Positions 1-6,628 of a stretch of 16,378 bases of DNA are shown one piece after another. Source of the DNA: Bacillota bacterium (GTDB lineage: Bacteria; Bacillota; Clostridia; Tissierellales; Sedimentibacteraceae); assembly GCA_029239575.1 (NCBI GenBank), contig JARBUP010000034.1:1-16378 (forward strand), written 5' to 3'. Each line of letters begins with the position of its first letter. Position 1 is the first letter of the stretch. Position numbers and translations under genes: made by a program. The notes under the pieces are model-generated. The model made no database searches, was not told the DNA's origin, and worked only from the letters and a program-made list of their open reading frames with translations.

Positions 1-1118
1 ACTGCGTCAAATAATCTTTCTATATCTTCAACTTCATCAGTTGCAGTAATGTAACCAACAGTATACATTAAATCTGCAAATTCCATCTGAATTTTATATT
101 TATATCTTAAAATTTCTTGTAATTTCGTTCCTGTTATACCAAGTTCGGACATGCTTATTACAGCTCTTGTTGCATCAAAATCATAGCAACCTTCGCTAAT
201 TAAAAAGTCATCTTCTAAAACGTTGATTCCTAAATCTCTTAATTCTTTTGTTTTTCTTTTAAATACTTCTATATTTCTTTTTAATCTTTCTTCACCATGC
301 TCATTCATCCAGTGTACTGCATTTTCAATTGATGTCATTAAAACATATGATGGAGATGTAGTTTGAAGCATTCTAAGCATTGTTTCTATATTATTAACAT
401 TAACTCGGTCCGAACATAAATGTAGTACTGAGCCCTGAGTCAAACAAGGTAATGTTTTATGAGTACTTTGCGCAACAATATCAGCACCTGATAATTCAGC
501 TGCTGGTGGCAATATATCTTTACAAAAATATAAATGTGATCCATGAGCTTCATCTATCATTAGTATTTTACCATATTTGTGTACAATTTCAGCAGCTTTT
601 TGAACATCAAAACAAATACCATAAAAAGTCGGATATGTTAAAACTACCATTTTTATTTCAGGCGCATCAATTAATTTTTGTTCTAATTTTTCTAAACTGA
701 TACTAAAATTCAATCCATGTTTTTTGTTAAATTCTGGATATAAATAATCTAATTTTAAATCTCCTAATATACATGCATTGTAAACAGACTTATGACAATC
801 TCTTTGAACTAATATTTTATCACCCGGATTTGTACATCCAGTAATAGCTGATATAATTCCGCAAGATGTTCCATTAACAACCATATATGACTTTTTAGCA
901 CCATAAGATTTTGCAATATATTCCATTGCATCTTTTAAAAAACCAGTAGGATAATGTAAGTTGTCAGTTCCTAAAGTTTCTGTTATATCAAAAAAACTTA
1001 AGTTGTTGCCTAATTCATCTAAAATACCGTCTTTGCCTTTATGTCCAGGCATATGAAAATTTGTATCTACTTCACTGCGGTATTGTTTAATTCCTGAAAT
1101 AATATTCAATTTATCCAT
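1..1118 (-). CDS. Orn/Lys/Arg decarboxylase family PLP enzyme (YaaO-like), 3' end cut by window edge
   Basis: This is a PLP-dependent fold-type I enzyme of the group that decarboxylates ornithine, lysine or arginine. The substrate cannot be told from the sequence. I translated 372 complete codons from ATG at 1118; the gene runs off the left edge, and from a usual length near 480 aa about a quarter is missing. Visible landmarks are FHMPGHKG near residue 21, TDNLHYPTG near 51, MVVNGTSCG near 79, the PLP-binding MIDEAHGSH near 187 and STHKTLP, in which K221 should carry the cofactor. There is no N-terminal response-regulator-like wing domain, so it resembles Bacillus YaaO/SpeA rather than the inducible enterobacterial enzymes. 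The start is supported by GGGAG just upstream. bofA and a small membrane gene lie upstream; in Bacillus this neighbourhood continues into tmk, which may lie off the window. Confidence 0.9.
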   Translation of the reverse strand, partial: MDKLNIISGIKQYRSEVDTNFHMPGHKGKDGILDELGNNLSFFDITETLGTDNLHYPTGFLKDAMEYIAKSYGAKKSYMVVNGTSCGIISAITGCTNPGDKILVQRDCHKSVYNACILGDLKLDYLYPEFNKKHGLNFSISLEKLEQKLIDAPEIKMVVLTYPTFYGICFDVQKAAEIVHKYGKILMIDEAHGSHLYFCKDILPPAAELSGADIVAQSTHKTLPCLTQGSVLHLCSDRVNVNNIETMLRMLQTTSPSYVLMTSIENAVHWMNEHGEERLKRNIEVFKRKTKELRDLGINVLEDDFLISEGCYDFDATRAVISMSELGITGTKLQEILRYKYKIQMEFADLMYTVGYITATDEVEDIERLFDA

Positions 1119-1151
1119 TGTTCACTCCCATAAAATACATTTTTCTTTGTA

Positions 1152-1181
1152 AAATAGTTTATTGTTATAATAAAACTATTT
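1152..1181 (-). promoter_or_regulatory. hairpin in the leader of the decarboxylase gene
   Basis: AAATAGTTT (1152-1160) and AAACTATTT (1173-1181) form a perfect 9-bp stem. Three further inner pairs are possible around a one-base bulge. It lies about 35-65 bases upstream of the decarboxylase ATG. On the minus strand no U-tract follows, so it is not a standard terminator. It may be chance in AT-rich DNA or a processing or regulatory structure. Confidence 0.35.
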
Positions 1182-1218
1182 AGTATAAGGGATAATTTTC
1201 AGCTCCTTTTTTTCTAAT

Positions 1219-1368
1219 TTAGTAATCATTAATTTTTTTATTTTGATATTTCTGTTTTCTCTTTTTTGCTATTCCTTTTGTAGTATGCACTGTTTCAACC
1301 ATTAAAACAATCATTATAGAAATAACTAATAAAACAATTGAAAAAAGCACAATAGTTTCTATCCACAA
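1219..1368 (-). CDS. 49-aa single-span membrane protein, TTG start
   Basis: I do not recognise a family. The frame opens at TTG (1366-1368) behind AAGGTG with a 6-base spacer and ends at TAA (1219-1221). The protein has a short N-terminus (WIET), one hydrophobic segment of about 20 residues (around residues 7-24, rich in Ile, Val and Leu) and a very basic C-terminal tail (KKRKQK) ending INDY. The positive-inside rule predicts the tail in the cytoplasm. Support comes from the well-spaced ribosome site, a good promoter 30-60 bases upstream (1400-1428) and protein-like composition. Internal ATG codons would start inside the membrane span. It sits between bofA and the decarboxylase gene, where some Firmicutes carry the sigma-G inhibitor gin/csfB. 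It has no cysteines, so it is not that zinc protein. Confidence 0.65.
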   Translation of the reverse strand: MWIETIVLFSIVLLVISIMIVLMVETVHTTKGIAKKRKQKYQNKKINDY

Positions 1369-1399
1369 ATTTATCACCTTCATCAAGTTTTGTAAATAT

Positions 1400-1428
1400 A
1401 TTATATATCAGTGTTTTAACAATGTCCA
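1400..1428 (-). promoter_or_regulatory. sigma-A-type promoter for the 49-aa gene and probably the decarboxylase
   Basis: On the minus strand there is a TGGACA -35 box (1423-1428), a 17-base spacer and a perfect TATAAT -10 box (1400-1405). The expected start is about 25 bases upstream of the TTG codon. It lies just downstream of bofA, so the small gene and the decarboxylase can be transcribed independently of bofA. Confidence 0.7.
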
Positions 1429-1448
1429 TTAAAAATTAATTAATTACT

Positions 1449-1721
1449 CTACAATAATAATATTTTTACAGCTAATAAAGCTACAAAACCAGGTACTCCT
1501 AATAGACCAACCGTTAAAGATGTTGTTTCGTTTACTCCAATATGAACTCCAGTGAAATCATAGAAAAAATTAAAAGCAATGAGCAAGAAAACACCCAAGA
1601 TTGAATTTAATAAAACTTTTCCCACTACTTTCATAGGTCTAACTAATAACCAAGTCAGCATAAAAATGATCATAATAGCTGCTGAGTAAGCTAAAACAAT
1701 ACCTATATCTGCTATTGACAT
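1449..1721 (-). CDS. bofA: BofA-family inhibitor of pro-sigma-K processing
   Basis: In Bacillus, BofA sits in the mother-cell membrane that surrounds the forespore. There it holds the intramembrane protease SpoIVFB inactive until engulfment is finished, delaying sigma-K activation. This 90-aa protein matches the family length (87 aa in B. subtilis). It has two clear hydrophobic segments (about residues 5-27 and 36-54), an asparagine in LLNSILG, and a C-terminal hydrophobic segment with the family signature GVHIGVNETT followed by GLLGVPGFVALLAVK. GGAGG lies 7 bases upstream of the ATG. A sigma-E-like promoter (1752-1780) overlaps the end of the upstream gene, which fits the known sigma-E control of bofA. 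Whether this host has SpoIVFB or a pro-sequence on sigma-K cannot be seen here. Confidence 0.9.
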   Translation of the reverse strand: MSIADIGIVLAYSAAIMIIFMLTWLLVRPMKVVGKVLLNSILGVFLLIAFNFFYDFTGVHIGVNETTSLTVGLLGVPGFVALLAVKILLL

Positions 1722-1751
1722 AAGACAACCTCCAAAAATATATATTTATTA

Positions 1752-1780
1752 ATTTTATGAAGTTGTCCATAGTTTTATGC
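1752..1780 (-). promoter_or_regulatory. sigma-E-like sporulation promoter upstream of bofA
   Basis: The minus strand reads GCATAAA (1774-1780), a 14-base spacer, then CATAAAAT (1752-1759). Compared with the Bacillus sigma-E consensus (KMATATT, 13-14 bases, CATACAHT), the -10 box matches 7 of 8 positions and the -35 box 5 of 7. The -35 box overlaps the stop codon of the TSCPD gene. AT-rich DNA raises the chance of such matches. The fit with the known regulation of bofA is the main support. Confidence 0.45.
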
Positions 1781-2032
1781 GTTAGTTATTTGTTGTTTAT
1801 ATTTTTCTAAAGCCTTAACAAGTTGATCAGGGCAAGATGTATCTTTAAATCCACATTTTATATTTTTTAATCTTAATATAACATCATTTATATTCATACC
1901 TTCGACTAAAGCACTCATGCCACTTAAATTACCGTCACAGCCACCTACGAATGATACATCACATACTATATCATCATTTACATTAAATAATATTTCTTTT
2001 GAACAAGTTCCAAATGTCTTAAATTTATACAT
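1775..2032 (-). CDS. TSCPD domain protein (TIGR03905-like)
   Basis: This is a small cysteine-rich cytoplasmic protein of 85 aa containing the name-giving TSCPDQL motif (residues 66-71), with further cysteines at about 10, 24, 32 and 60 and the GGCDGNLSG motif near 30. The TSCPD domain also occurs at the C-terminus of some ribonucleotide reductases, where it is thought to bind metal. The stand-alone clostridial family has no assigned function that I know. I chose the ATG at 2030-2032 because AAAGGA lies 6 bases before it. An in-frame ATG five codons upstream (2045-2047) has no ribosome site. A consensus promoter lies directly upstream (2070-2097), so the gene is probably expressed separately from the exporter-like gene before it. 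Confidence 0.85.
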   Translation of the reverse strand: MYKFKTFGTCSKEILFNVNDDIVCDVSFVGGCDGNLSGMSALVEGMNINDVILRLKNIKCGFKDTSCPDQLVKALEKYKQQITNA

Positions 2033-2069
2033 GTAATATCCTTTCATATTATTTTTAAAAACATATTAA

Positions 2070-2097
2070 ATTATAATACACATGGGAATTATGTCAA
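2070..2097 (-). promoter_or_regulatory. consensus sigma-A promoter of the TSCPD gene
   Basis: On the minus strand a perfect TTGACA (2092-2097), a 16-base spacer and a perfect TATAAT (2070-2075). The predicted start near 2062 gives a leader of about 30 bases. The -35 box begins only a few bases past the stop codon of the preceding gene. Confidence 0.75.
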
Positions 2098-2100
2098 TAA

Positions 2101-2727
2101 TTATTTTTCAATAAGATTATCAATATTTTTTTCATTATTTATTTTTCCTTGATTATTATCATTTAATTCATTTAATATTACTTTTTCTGAATTATTATCA
2201 TTTAAATCATTATTATTATTAGAATTAACTTTTTTCTTATTTATAAAATCAGATATTACTTTTGGTATTATTAAATATCTATTTACTAAAAGAGCCACAA
2301 TTATACCAAAGGATGTATCAACAACTCTTTCATATGTGTAAAGAATATAATTTCCTTCATACCTTTGGGTTAACATTATGCTTAAATAAACAACACAGCC
2401 TATTACTACAGAATCTTTTTTATCTATAAATACACATATTTCTATTAATATAATTATTCCTAAAGGAATTAAAAAAATATAGAATTGCTCGGTTAGCTTT
2501 GCATCTATAACAATTAGAAAAATACTTAATAAACCTCCAATAATTGTACCAATAATTCTCGATAAACCTTTATCCCATGAGTTATCTATTGTAGGCTGCA
2601 TGCAAATAATAGCTGCAACACAAGCAAATATAGGGTCCTCTCTGTTTATGGATTCAAAAAATAAAAGACATATAAAAACGGATATAGCTGTTTTAACATT
2701 TCTCATTCCTATTTTTGGCATATTCAT
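2101..2727 (-). CDS. aromatic acid exporter-like (FUSC/ArAE_1) membrane protein with Asn-rich tail
   Basis: This is an inner-membrane protein resembling the N-terminal membrane half of the ArAE_1 (DUF939/FUSC) family, whose characterised relatives export aromatic carboxylic acids. The substrate here is unknown. Visible features are the opening IGMRNVKTAISVFICLL, the QPTIDNSWDKGLSRIIGT motif typical of the family (about residues 44-61), and several more hydrophobic segments to about residue 155. The last ~45 residues are a hydrophilic tail dominated by Asn, Asp, Lys and Glu. At 208 aa it lacks the long C-terminal cytoplasmic helical domain of Bacillus YqjA-type members (over 300 aa). The ATG at 2727 is supported by AGAGG 6 bases upstream. 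It follows the pncB terminator and precedes a gene with its own promoter, so it may be monocistronic. Confidence 0.75.
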   Translation of the reverse strand: MNMPKIGMRNVKTAISVFICLLFFESINREDPIFACVAAIICMQPTIDNSWDKGLSRIIGTIIGGLLSIFLIVIDAKLTEQFYIFLIPLGIIILIEICVFIDKKDSVVIGCVVYLSIMLTQRYEGNYILYTYERVVDTSFGIIVALLVNRYLIIPKVISDFINKKKVNSNNNNDLNDNNSEKVILNELNDNNQGKINNEKNIDNLIEK

Positions 2728-2743
2728 TGGAAACCTCTTTATA

Positions 2744-2773
2744 ATTATATTTATTGAATTTTATATAAGTAAA
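2744..2773 (-). promoter_or_regulatory. possible promoter of the exporter-like gene
   Basis: On the minus strand TTTACT (2768-2773), an 18-base spacer and TATAAT (2744-2749). The -35 box overlaps the T-rich tract of the pncB terminator. The start point would leave a leader of only about 10 bases before the ATG, so the call is weak. Confidence 0.35.
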
Positions 2774-2796
2774 CAAAAGGAAGGATTTCTCCTTCC
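2774..2796 (-). terminator. rho-independent terminator after pncB
   Basis: GGAAGGA (2779-2785) pairs with TCCTTCC (2790-2796) across a 4-base loop. On the minus strand it is followed by TTTTGTTT. It starts 8 bases past the pncB stop codon. The U-tract is interrupted by one G, so termination may be partial. Confidence 0.65.
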
Positions 2797-2803
2797 ACAT
2801 ATT

Positions 2804-4264
2804 TTATTTATAGCTGTGTTCTTCTATCATTGCTTGTTTTAATGTCCATAGGTCTTTTGATAAATCTACGTAATAAGTATGGGGGTTTGTAAATCTTTTT
2901 ACCTCACTCCATAAATTTTTCACTTCATTTTGACAGTAATTTCTAATTTCAACTAAAGTGGGGCATTCATAAACTAACTCACCATTTAAAAATACAGGAA
3001 CCTGTAAATTTTTAGCATAGAAATTAGTAAGCTTTTTTACTTTCCATGTTTGTAATTCATCAAAAATGATATATGGTTTAGTATTGTCTATAACTTCATG
3101 AGCTAATGTAATTACATCTGCAATAGCGTTATCAGTATTTTGATCATATAATCTCCATACTTTTTTATAACCTGGATTAGTAACTTTCTCAGTATTTTCT
3201 GAAATTTTAATTTTAGGAATTATTTCTCCACTATCTTCAATTGCAGCTAATTTATAAACACATCCAAAAACCGGTTCAGATTTTGCAGTTATAAGTCTTT
3301 CTCCAACACCAAAAGAATTTAACTTTGCATCTTGATCTATTAAATCAGTAATTATATATTCATCTAAACTGTTTGATGCAACTATACCACAGTCAGTAAG
3401 CCCTGCATCATCAAGCATTTCTCTACATTTTTTACTTAAATATGCAATATCGCCTGAGTCAATTCTAACGCCTTTAAGTCTTTTTCCTAATGGATGTAAA
3501 ACTTCTTTAGCAGTTTTAATTGCATTTGGTATTCCGCTTTTTAAAACGTTATATGTATCTATTAAAAGAGTACAATCATCTGGATAATTTTCTGCGTATG
3601 TTTTAAAAGATTCAAATTCATTTTCAAACATTTGAACCCATGAGTGCGCCATGGTTCCAAGAGCAGGAACTCCAAACACTTCATCTGATAATGTTGTAGC
3701 AGTACCTATGACTCCACCAATATACGCAGCGCGTGCTCCATATATTGCTCCATCATAGCCTTGGCTTCTTCTTGCTCCGAATTCCATTACAGGTCTACCT
3801 TTTGCAGCTCTAACAATACGATTTGTTTTAGTTGCAATTAAACTTTGATGGTTAATAGTAACAAGCAACATTGTTTCAATAATTTGAGCTTCAATTGCTT
3901 TTGCTTTTACTGTAATTAATGGTTCATATGGAAAAACAGGTGTTCCTTCAGGTATAGCATATATATCTCCTGAAAATTTAAAATGTTTTAAATAATTTAA
4001 AAATTCTTCTTTGAAAATTTTCTTATTCTTTAAATATTCAATATCTTCATCTGTAAAACTTAAATTTTTAATATATTCAATAACTTGTTGTAAACCTGCG
4101 ACAATTGAAAATCCAGCACCATCTGGATTTTTTCTATAGAATACATCAAAATAAACTATTTTTTCATCCATGCCTTTTGAAAAATAACCATTGGACATAG
4201 TTAGTTCGTAAAAATCCATGAGCATGGTTAAATTTCTTTTATCAAAATGTTTTTTATAACACAT
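2804..4264 (-). CDS. pncB: nicotinate phosphoribosyltransferase
   Basis: This enzyme converts nicotinate plus PRPP (with ATP hydrolysis) to nicotinate mononucleotide, the entry step of the Preiss-Handler NAD salvage pathway, in the cytoplasm. The 486-aa length is normal for the long bacterial and archaeal-type enzyme. Recognisable motifs are the N-terminal LTMLMDFYELTMSNGYF, EFGARRSQG near 161, GTMAHSWVQ with the conserved phosphorylatable histidine H207, LLIDTYNV near 233, the substrate-binding GVRIDSGDI in the second half, and VASNSLDE shortly after. The start has AGGAG 6-7 bases upstream. The gene lies 14 bases downstream of the nicotinamidase-like gene, so the two are cotranscribed and form a nicotinamide-to-NaMN route. 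A hairpin terminator follows the stop codon. Confidence 0.95.
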   Translation of the reverse strand: MCYKKHFDKRNLTMLMDFYELTMSNGYFSKGMDEKIVYFDVFYRKNPDGAGFSIVAGLQQVIEYIKNLSFTDEDIEYLKNKKIFKEEFLNYLKHFKFSGDIYAIPEGTPVFPYEPLITVKAKAIEAQIIETMLLVTINHQSLIATKTNRIVRAAKGRPVMEFGARRSQGYDGAIYGARAAYIGGVIGTATTLSDEVFGVPALGTMAHSWVQMFENEFESFKTYAENYPDDCTLLIDTYNVLKSGIPNAIKTAKEVLHPLGKRLKGVRIDSGDIAYLSKKCREMLDDAGLTDCGIVASNSLDEYIITDLIDQDAKLNSFGVGERLITAKSEPVFGCVYKLAAIEDSGEIIPKIKISENTEKVTNPGYKKVWRLYDQNTDNAIADVITLAHEVIDNTKPYIIFDELQTWKVKKLTNFYAKNLQVPVFLNGELVYECPTLVEIRNYCQNEVKNLWSEVKRFTNPHTYYVDLSKDLWTLKQAMIEEHSYK

Positions 4265-4278
4265 AAATATCTCCTATG

Positions 4279-4914
4279 TTAATTAATTTTTTCCACTACT
4301 TCTATACCACTAGTTTTCATATTGTATAAAGCAAATAAATTCATTAAATAAGCATCATGGGAACCACCATCATATGTGTCCACAGTATTTATTGGTACAA
4401 TTAATCTTTTATTTTTATTATGCTCATTAAAATATGCTTTTAAGCATAAAGCAAATTGCAATACACAAATATCAGTAACGCATCCAGTTATTATGTAATT
4501 ATCTATATTTTCAATATTATTTTCTAACCAATTTTGAAATCCTTTAGCTAAAAAGCCATTCGTGCTATTTTTTTCTATACATACAGAATTATTTTCTTTA
4601 GTATATTTTATTAATTCAGGTATTAAAAGAGATTCATCAGTATCCTTAATACAATGTTTAGGAAAACTTACAAATTCTTGTGAATTTTCTACATGGGAAT
4701 CTAAGAAAAAAATTTTTTTATAACCTTCTGTTTTTTCATTTAACTCAACAATATTTTTTGCCATTTTAGCAACTCTTGTAGATGATAAAGCTCCATTATA
4801 TGTAAAACCGTTTACCATATCTATAACTACTAATACAGTTTTATCTTTTTTCATAGAATTAAGTTCAATTGAATTACTTTTCATATCAGATTCTATTTTC
4901 TTAATTTCATCCAT
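4279..4914 (-). CDS. cysteine hydrolase of the isochorismatase fold, probable nicotinamidase
   Basis: The protein belongs to the isochorismatase-like cysteine hydrolases, which include nicotinamidase PncA (nicotinamide to nicotinate plus ammonia). The triad is visible as D32 in VVIDMVNGF, K115 in CIEKNSTNGF and C150 in GCVTDICV. Probable metal ligands lie in LDSHVENSQEF and FPKHC (D72, H74, H87); the residue aligned with the third PncA histidine appears to be a glutamate, as in many clostridial members. The first ~24 residues are a charged extension before the fold begins. Length is 211 aa. GGAGG precedes the ATG by 7 bases. The pairing with pncB 14 bases downstream is the main reason to prefer nicotinamidase over another amide hydrolase. 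It is driven by its own consensus promoter (4991-5019). Confidence 0.85.
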   Translation of the reverse strand: MDEIKKIESDMKSNSIELNSMKKDKTVLVVIDMVNGFTYNGALSSTRVAKMAKNIVELNEKTEGYKKIFFLDSHVENSQEFVSFPKHCIKDTDESLLIPELIKYTKENNSVCIEKNSTNGFLAKGFQNWLENNIENIDNYIITGCVTDICVLQFALCLKAYFNEHNKNKRLIVPINTVDTYDGGSHDAYLMNLFALYNMKTSGIEVVEKIN

Positions 4915-4990
4915 ATAATAAATCCTCCAAAGACATATATTTTTATATATAATTATTATTTATATTTCCTAAATAATCAATTTCTATGTC

Positions 4991-5019
4991 ATTATATTAT
5001 TTATTTTTTAATTTGTCAA
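4991..5019 (-). promoter_or_regulatory. consensus sigma-A promoter of the NAD-salvage operon
   Basis: On the minus strand a perfect TTGACA (5014-5019), a 17-base spacer and a perfect TATAAT (4991-4996). The leader is about 70 bases and shows no obvious operator or riboswitch fold. The -35 box shares its first two bases with the U-tract of the rnf terminator. Confidence 0.8.
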
Positions 5020-5057
5020 AAAAAAGCTATTGAAACATAGGATTCAATAGCTTTTTT
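5018..5057 (-). terminator. rho-independent terminator of the rnf operon
   Basis: Bases 5020-5034 pair with 5043-5057 in a 15-bp stem with an 8-base loop (core AGCTATTGAA / TTCAATAGCT). On the minus strand a run of eight T follows (5018-5025). It begins just past the rnfB stop codon. The A-run on the other side makes it usable in both directions. Confidence 0.9.
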
Positions 5058-5058
5058 A

Positions 5059-6027
5059 TTACATTTCTATTGCTTTTTTAGGACATTTAGATGCACAAAC
5101 ACCGCATCCTATACATTTTGCTGCATCTACTTTATGAACTTTTTTAAGTTCACCTTCAATGGCATTTGTTGGGCATTTTTTAGCACAAATAGTACATCCA
5201 ATACATTTATCTTCTATAATTACTGCTTTTTTTCTCTTTTTTAAATCTCCAGAAATTGCCCTAGTAGGACATTTTTCTGTACAAACCATACATTGTGTAC
5301 ATTTATCATAATCTATTTTAGCTATATTGTTTTCTACGTGAATTGCATCAAAAGCACAATTTTTCTCACATATTTTACAAGCTATACAGCCTACTTTACA
5401 TATTTCTTTAACCGCTTTTCCAAAATCTTTATTGTGGCATTCAACTATAACATCTTGAGAATAAGGAACAAATTCTATTACTGCTTTAGGACAAACTTCA
5501 ATACATTTTCCACATGAAGTACATTTATCTCTATCAATTTTTGCTATACCATCTTCAATAATTATAGCATCAAAAGCACATGCGTTAACACAAGTTCCAA
5601 AACCTAAACAACCTTTATCACAAGACTTATTTCCTCCTGCTACTGCTGCTGCAGCTTTACAATCTGTAAAACCTTCATAATCATATTTTTTAGTTGCTAA
5701 GCTGTCACAACCTTTACACATAACTTTAGCAACTTGCTTTTCTCCTACTTGAGCTGTAACTCCCATTATAGCAGCAATTTTTTCATATCCTTCTTGATTG
5801 CTAACTGGACATGCATTAACTGGAGCATTTCCCTCAGCTATAGCAGCTGCTAATCCATCGCAACCAGGAAAACCACATCCACCACAGTTTGCACCTGGTA
5901 ATGCATTTCTTACATCTATTATTTTTTGGTCTACATCAACATGGAAAAGTTTTGAAGCAATTGCTAACAAAACTCCACATATAATACCAATTCCGCCTAA
6001 TACTCCAACTGCACTAATTATAATCAT
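5059..6027 (-). CDS. rnfB: Rnf complex subunit B, multi-cluster ferredoxin-accepting subunit
   Basis: RnfB is the membrane-anchored iron-sulfur subunit that takes electrons from reduced ferredoxin in the Rnf complex. An N-terminal hydrophobic helix (residues 3-25) is followed by the Fe-S domain C48-x2-C51-x4-C56-x16-C73. After that come six further cysteine groups: C136/C140/C146/C150, C169-C179, C214-C224, C243-C253, C275-C285 and C305-C315, that is three double-cluster ferredoxin modules. Additional cysteines (104, 107, 123, 197, 210) are unassigned. At 322 aa it is much longer than the proteobacterial protein of about 190 aa, as expected for Clostridia. It is the last gene of the operon, 14 bases after rnfA, with GGGAGG before the ATG and a strong terminator right after the stop. 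Confidence 0.95.
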   Translation of the reverse strand: MIIISAVGVLGGIGIICGVLLAIASKLFHVDVDQKIIDVRNALPGANCGGCGFPGCDGLAAAIAEGNAPVNACPVSNQEGYEKIAAIMGVTAQVGEKQVAKVMCKGCDSLATKKYDYEGFTDCKAAAAVAGGNKSCDKGCLGFGTCVNACAFDAIIIEDGIAKIDRDKCTSCGKCIEVCPKAVIEFVPYSQDVIVECHNKDFGKAVKEICKVGCIACKICEKNCAFDAIHVENNIAKIDYDKCTQCMVCTEKCPTRAISGDLKKRKKAVIIEDKCIGCTICAKKCPTNAIEGELKKVHKVDAAKCIGCGVCASKCPKKAIEM

Positions 6028-6041
6028 ATTATTAGCCTCCC

Positions 6042-6617
6042 TTATATTTGTAATCCTGAAAAGCCAAGGAATGCAATAGACATTAAACCTGCAGCTATTA
6101 AAGCAATAGGTGAACCCTTTAATGCTACTGGTACGTCAGCTGTATCAACTTTTTCTCTAACTCCTGCAAAAAGTACTATTGCTAATAAGAAACCTGCAGG
6201 TGTTGCAATAGAGTTAACCAATGCTTCTATAAAATTATATTCATTTTGAATATTGATTAAAACAGCACCAAGAACAGCACAGTTAGTTGTTATTAAAGGA
6301 AGGTAAATACCTAATGCTTTATATAACCCTGGGCTTGATTTTTTAAGAAACATTTCAACAAACTGAACCAATGCTGCAATTATTAAAATAAATACTATTG
6401 TTTGTAAATACTCTAATCCCAATGGCACCAATATTGCAGCCTGAACTATATAAGTTATAATTGAAGATAATACAATAACAAATATAACGGCAATACCCAT
6501 ACCTGCTGCTGTTTCAATTTTTTTAGAAACGCCTAAAAAAGGACATATTCCTAAAAACTGAGAAAATATAATATTATTAACTATAAATGATGTTATAAAT
6601 AAACTAAATAAATTCAT
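6042..6617 (-). CDS. rnfA: Rnf complex integral membrane subunit A
   Basis: RnfA is a polytopic membrane protein that pairs with RnfE in inverted topology to form the ion-translocating core. The 191-aa protein has six hydrophobic spans. The conserved FLGICPFLG (C25) and LPLITTNCAVLGA (C113) are the positions that, in the related Na+-NQR, hold a membrane-embedded [2Fe-2S] cluster together with two cysteines of the partner subunit. That role is inferred from the family. The gene is 11 bases downstream of rnfE with GGGGGT before the ATG. It shares ancestry with RnfE in this operon, as seen in the matching C25 and PL(I)xxNC motifs. Confidence 0.95.
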   Translation of the reverse strand: MNLFSLFITSFIVNNIIFSQFLGICPFLGVSKKIETAAGMGIAVIFVIVLSSIITYIVQAAILVPLGLEYLQTIVFILIIAALVQFVEMFLKKSSPGLYKALGIYLPLITTNCAVLGAVLINIQNEYNFIEALVNSIATPAGFLLAIVLFAGVREKVDTADVPVALKGSPIALIAAGLMSIAFLGFSGLQI

Positions 6618-6628
6618 TTCACTACCCC

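Noticed and set aside
452..700. Plus-strand open frame of 82 codons
   Set aside because: It lies antisense to the well-conserved decarboxylase gene, has no ribosome site, and its protein looks like random AT-rich translation.
2101..2240. CRISPR-like or minisatellite repeats in the AT-rich tail region
   Set aside because: The repeated ATTATT and TCATTTAA patches are irregular and follow codons for Asn and Asp; there are no spacers of constant length.
2600..2842. Plus-strand open frame of 80 codons with hydrophobic content
   Set aside because: It is antisense to the exporter-like gene and runs through the pncB terminator into pncB. The hydrophobicity mirrors the AT-rich membrane gene on the other strand.
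4915..4990. NiaR operator or NAD-related riboswitch in the leader of the NAD-salvage operon
   Set aside because: No palindrome of the NiaR type and no stable fold can be seen; the leader is plain AT-rich sequence.
5293..6079. Plus-strand open frames opposite rnfB (5293-5517 and 5798-6079)
   Set aside because: They are shadows of the cysteine-rich rnfB coding sequence, with no ribosome sites and no recognisable motifs.
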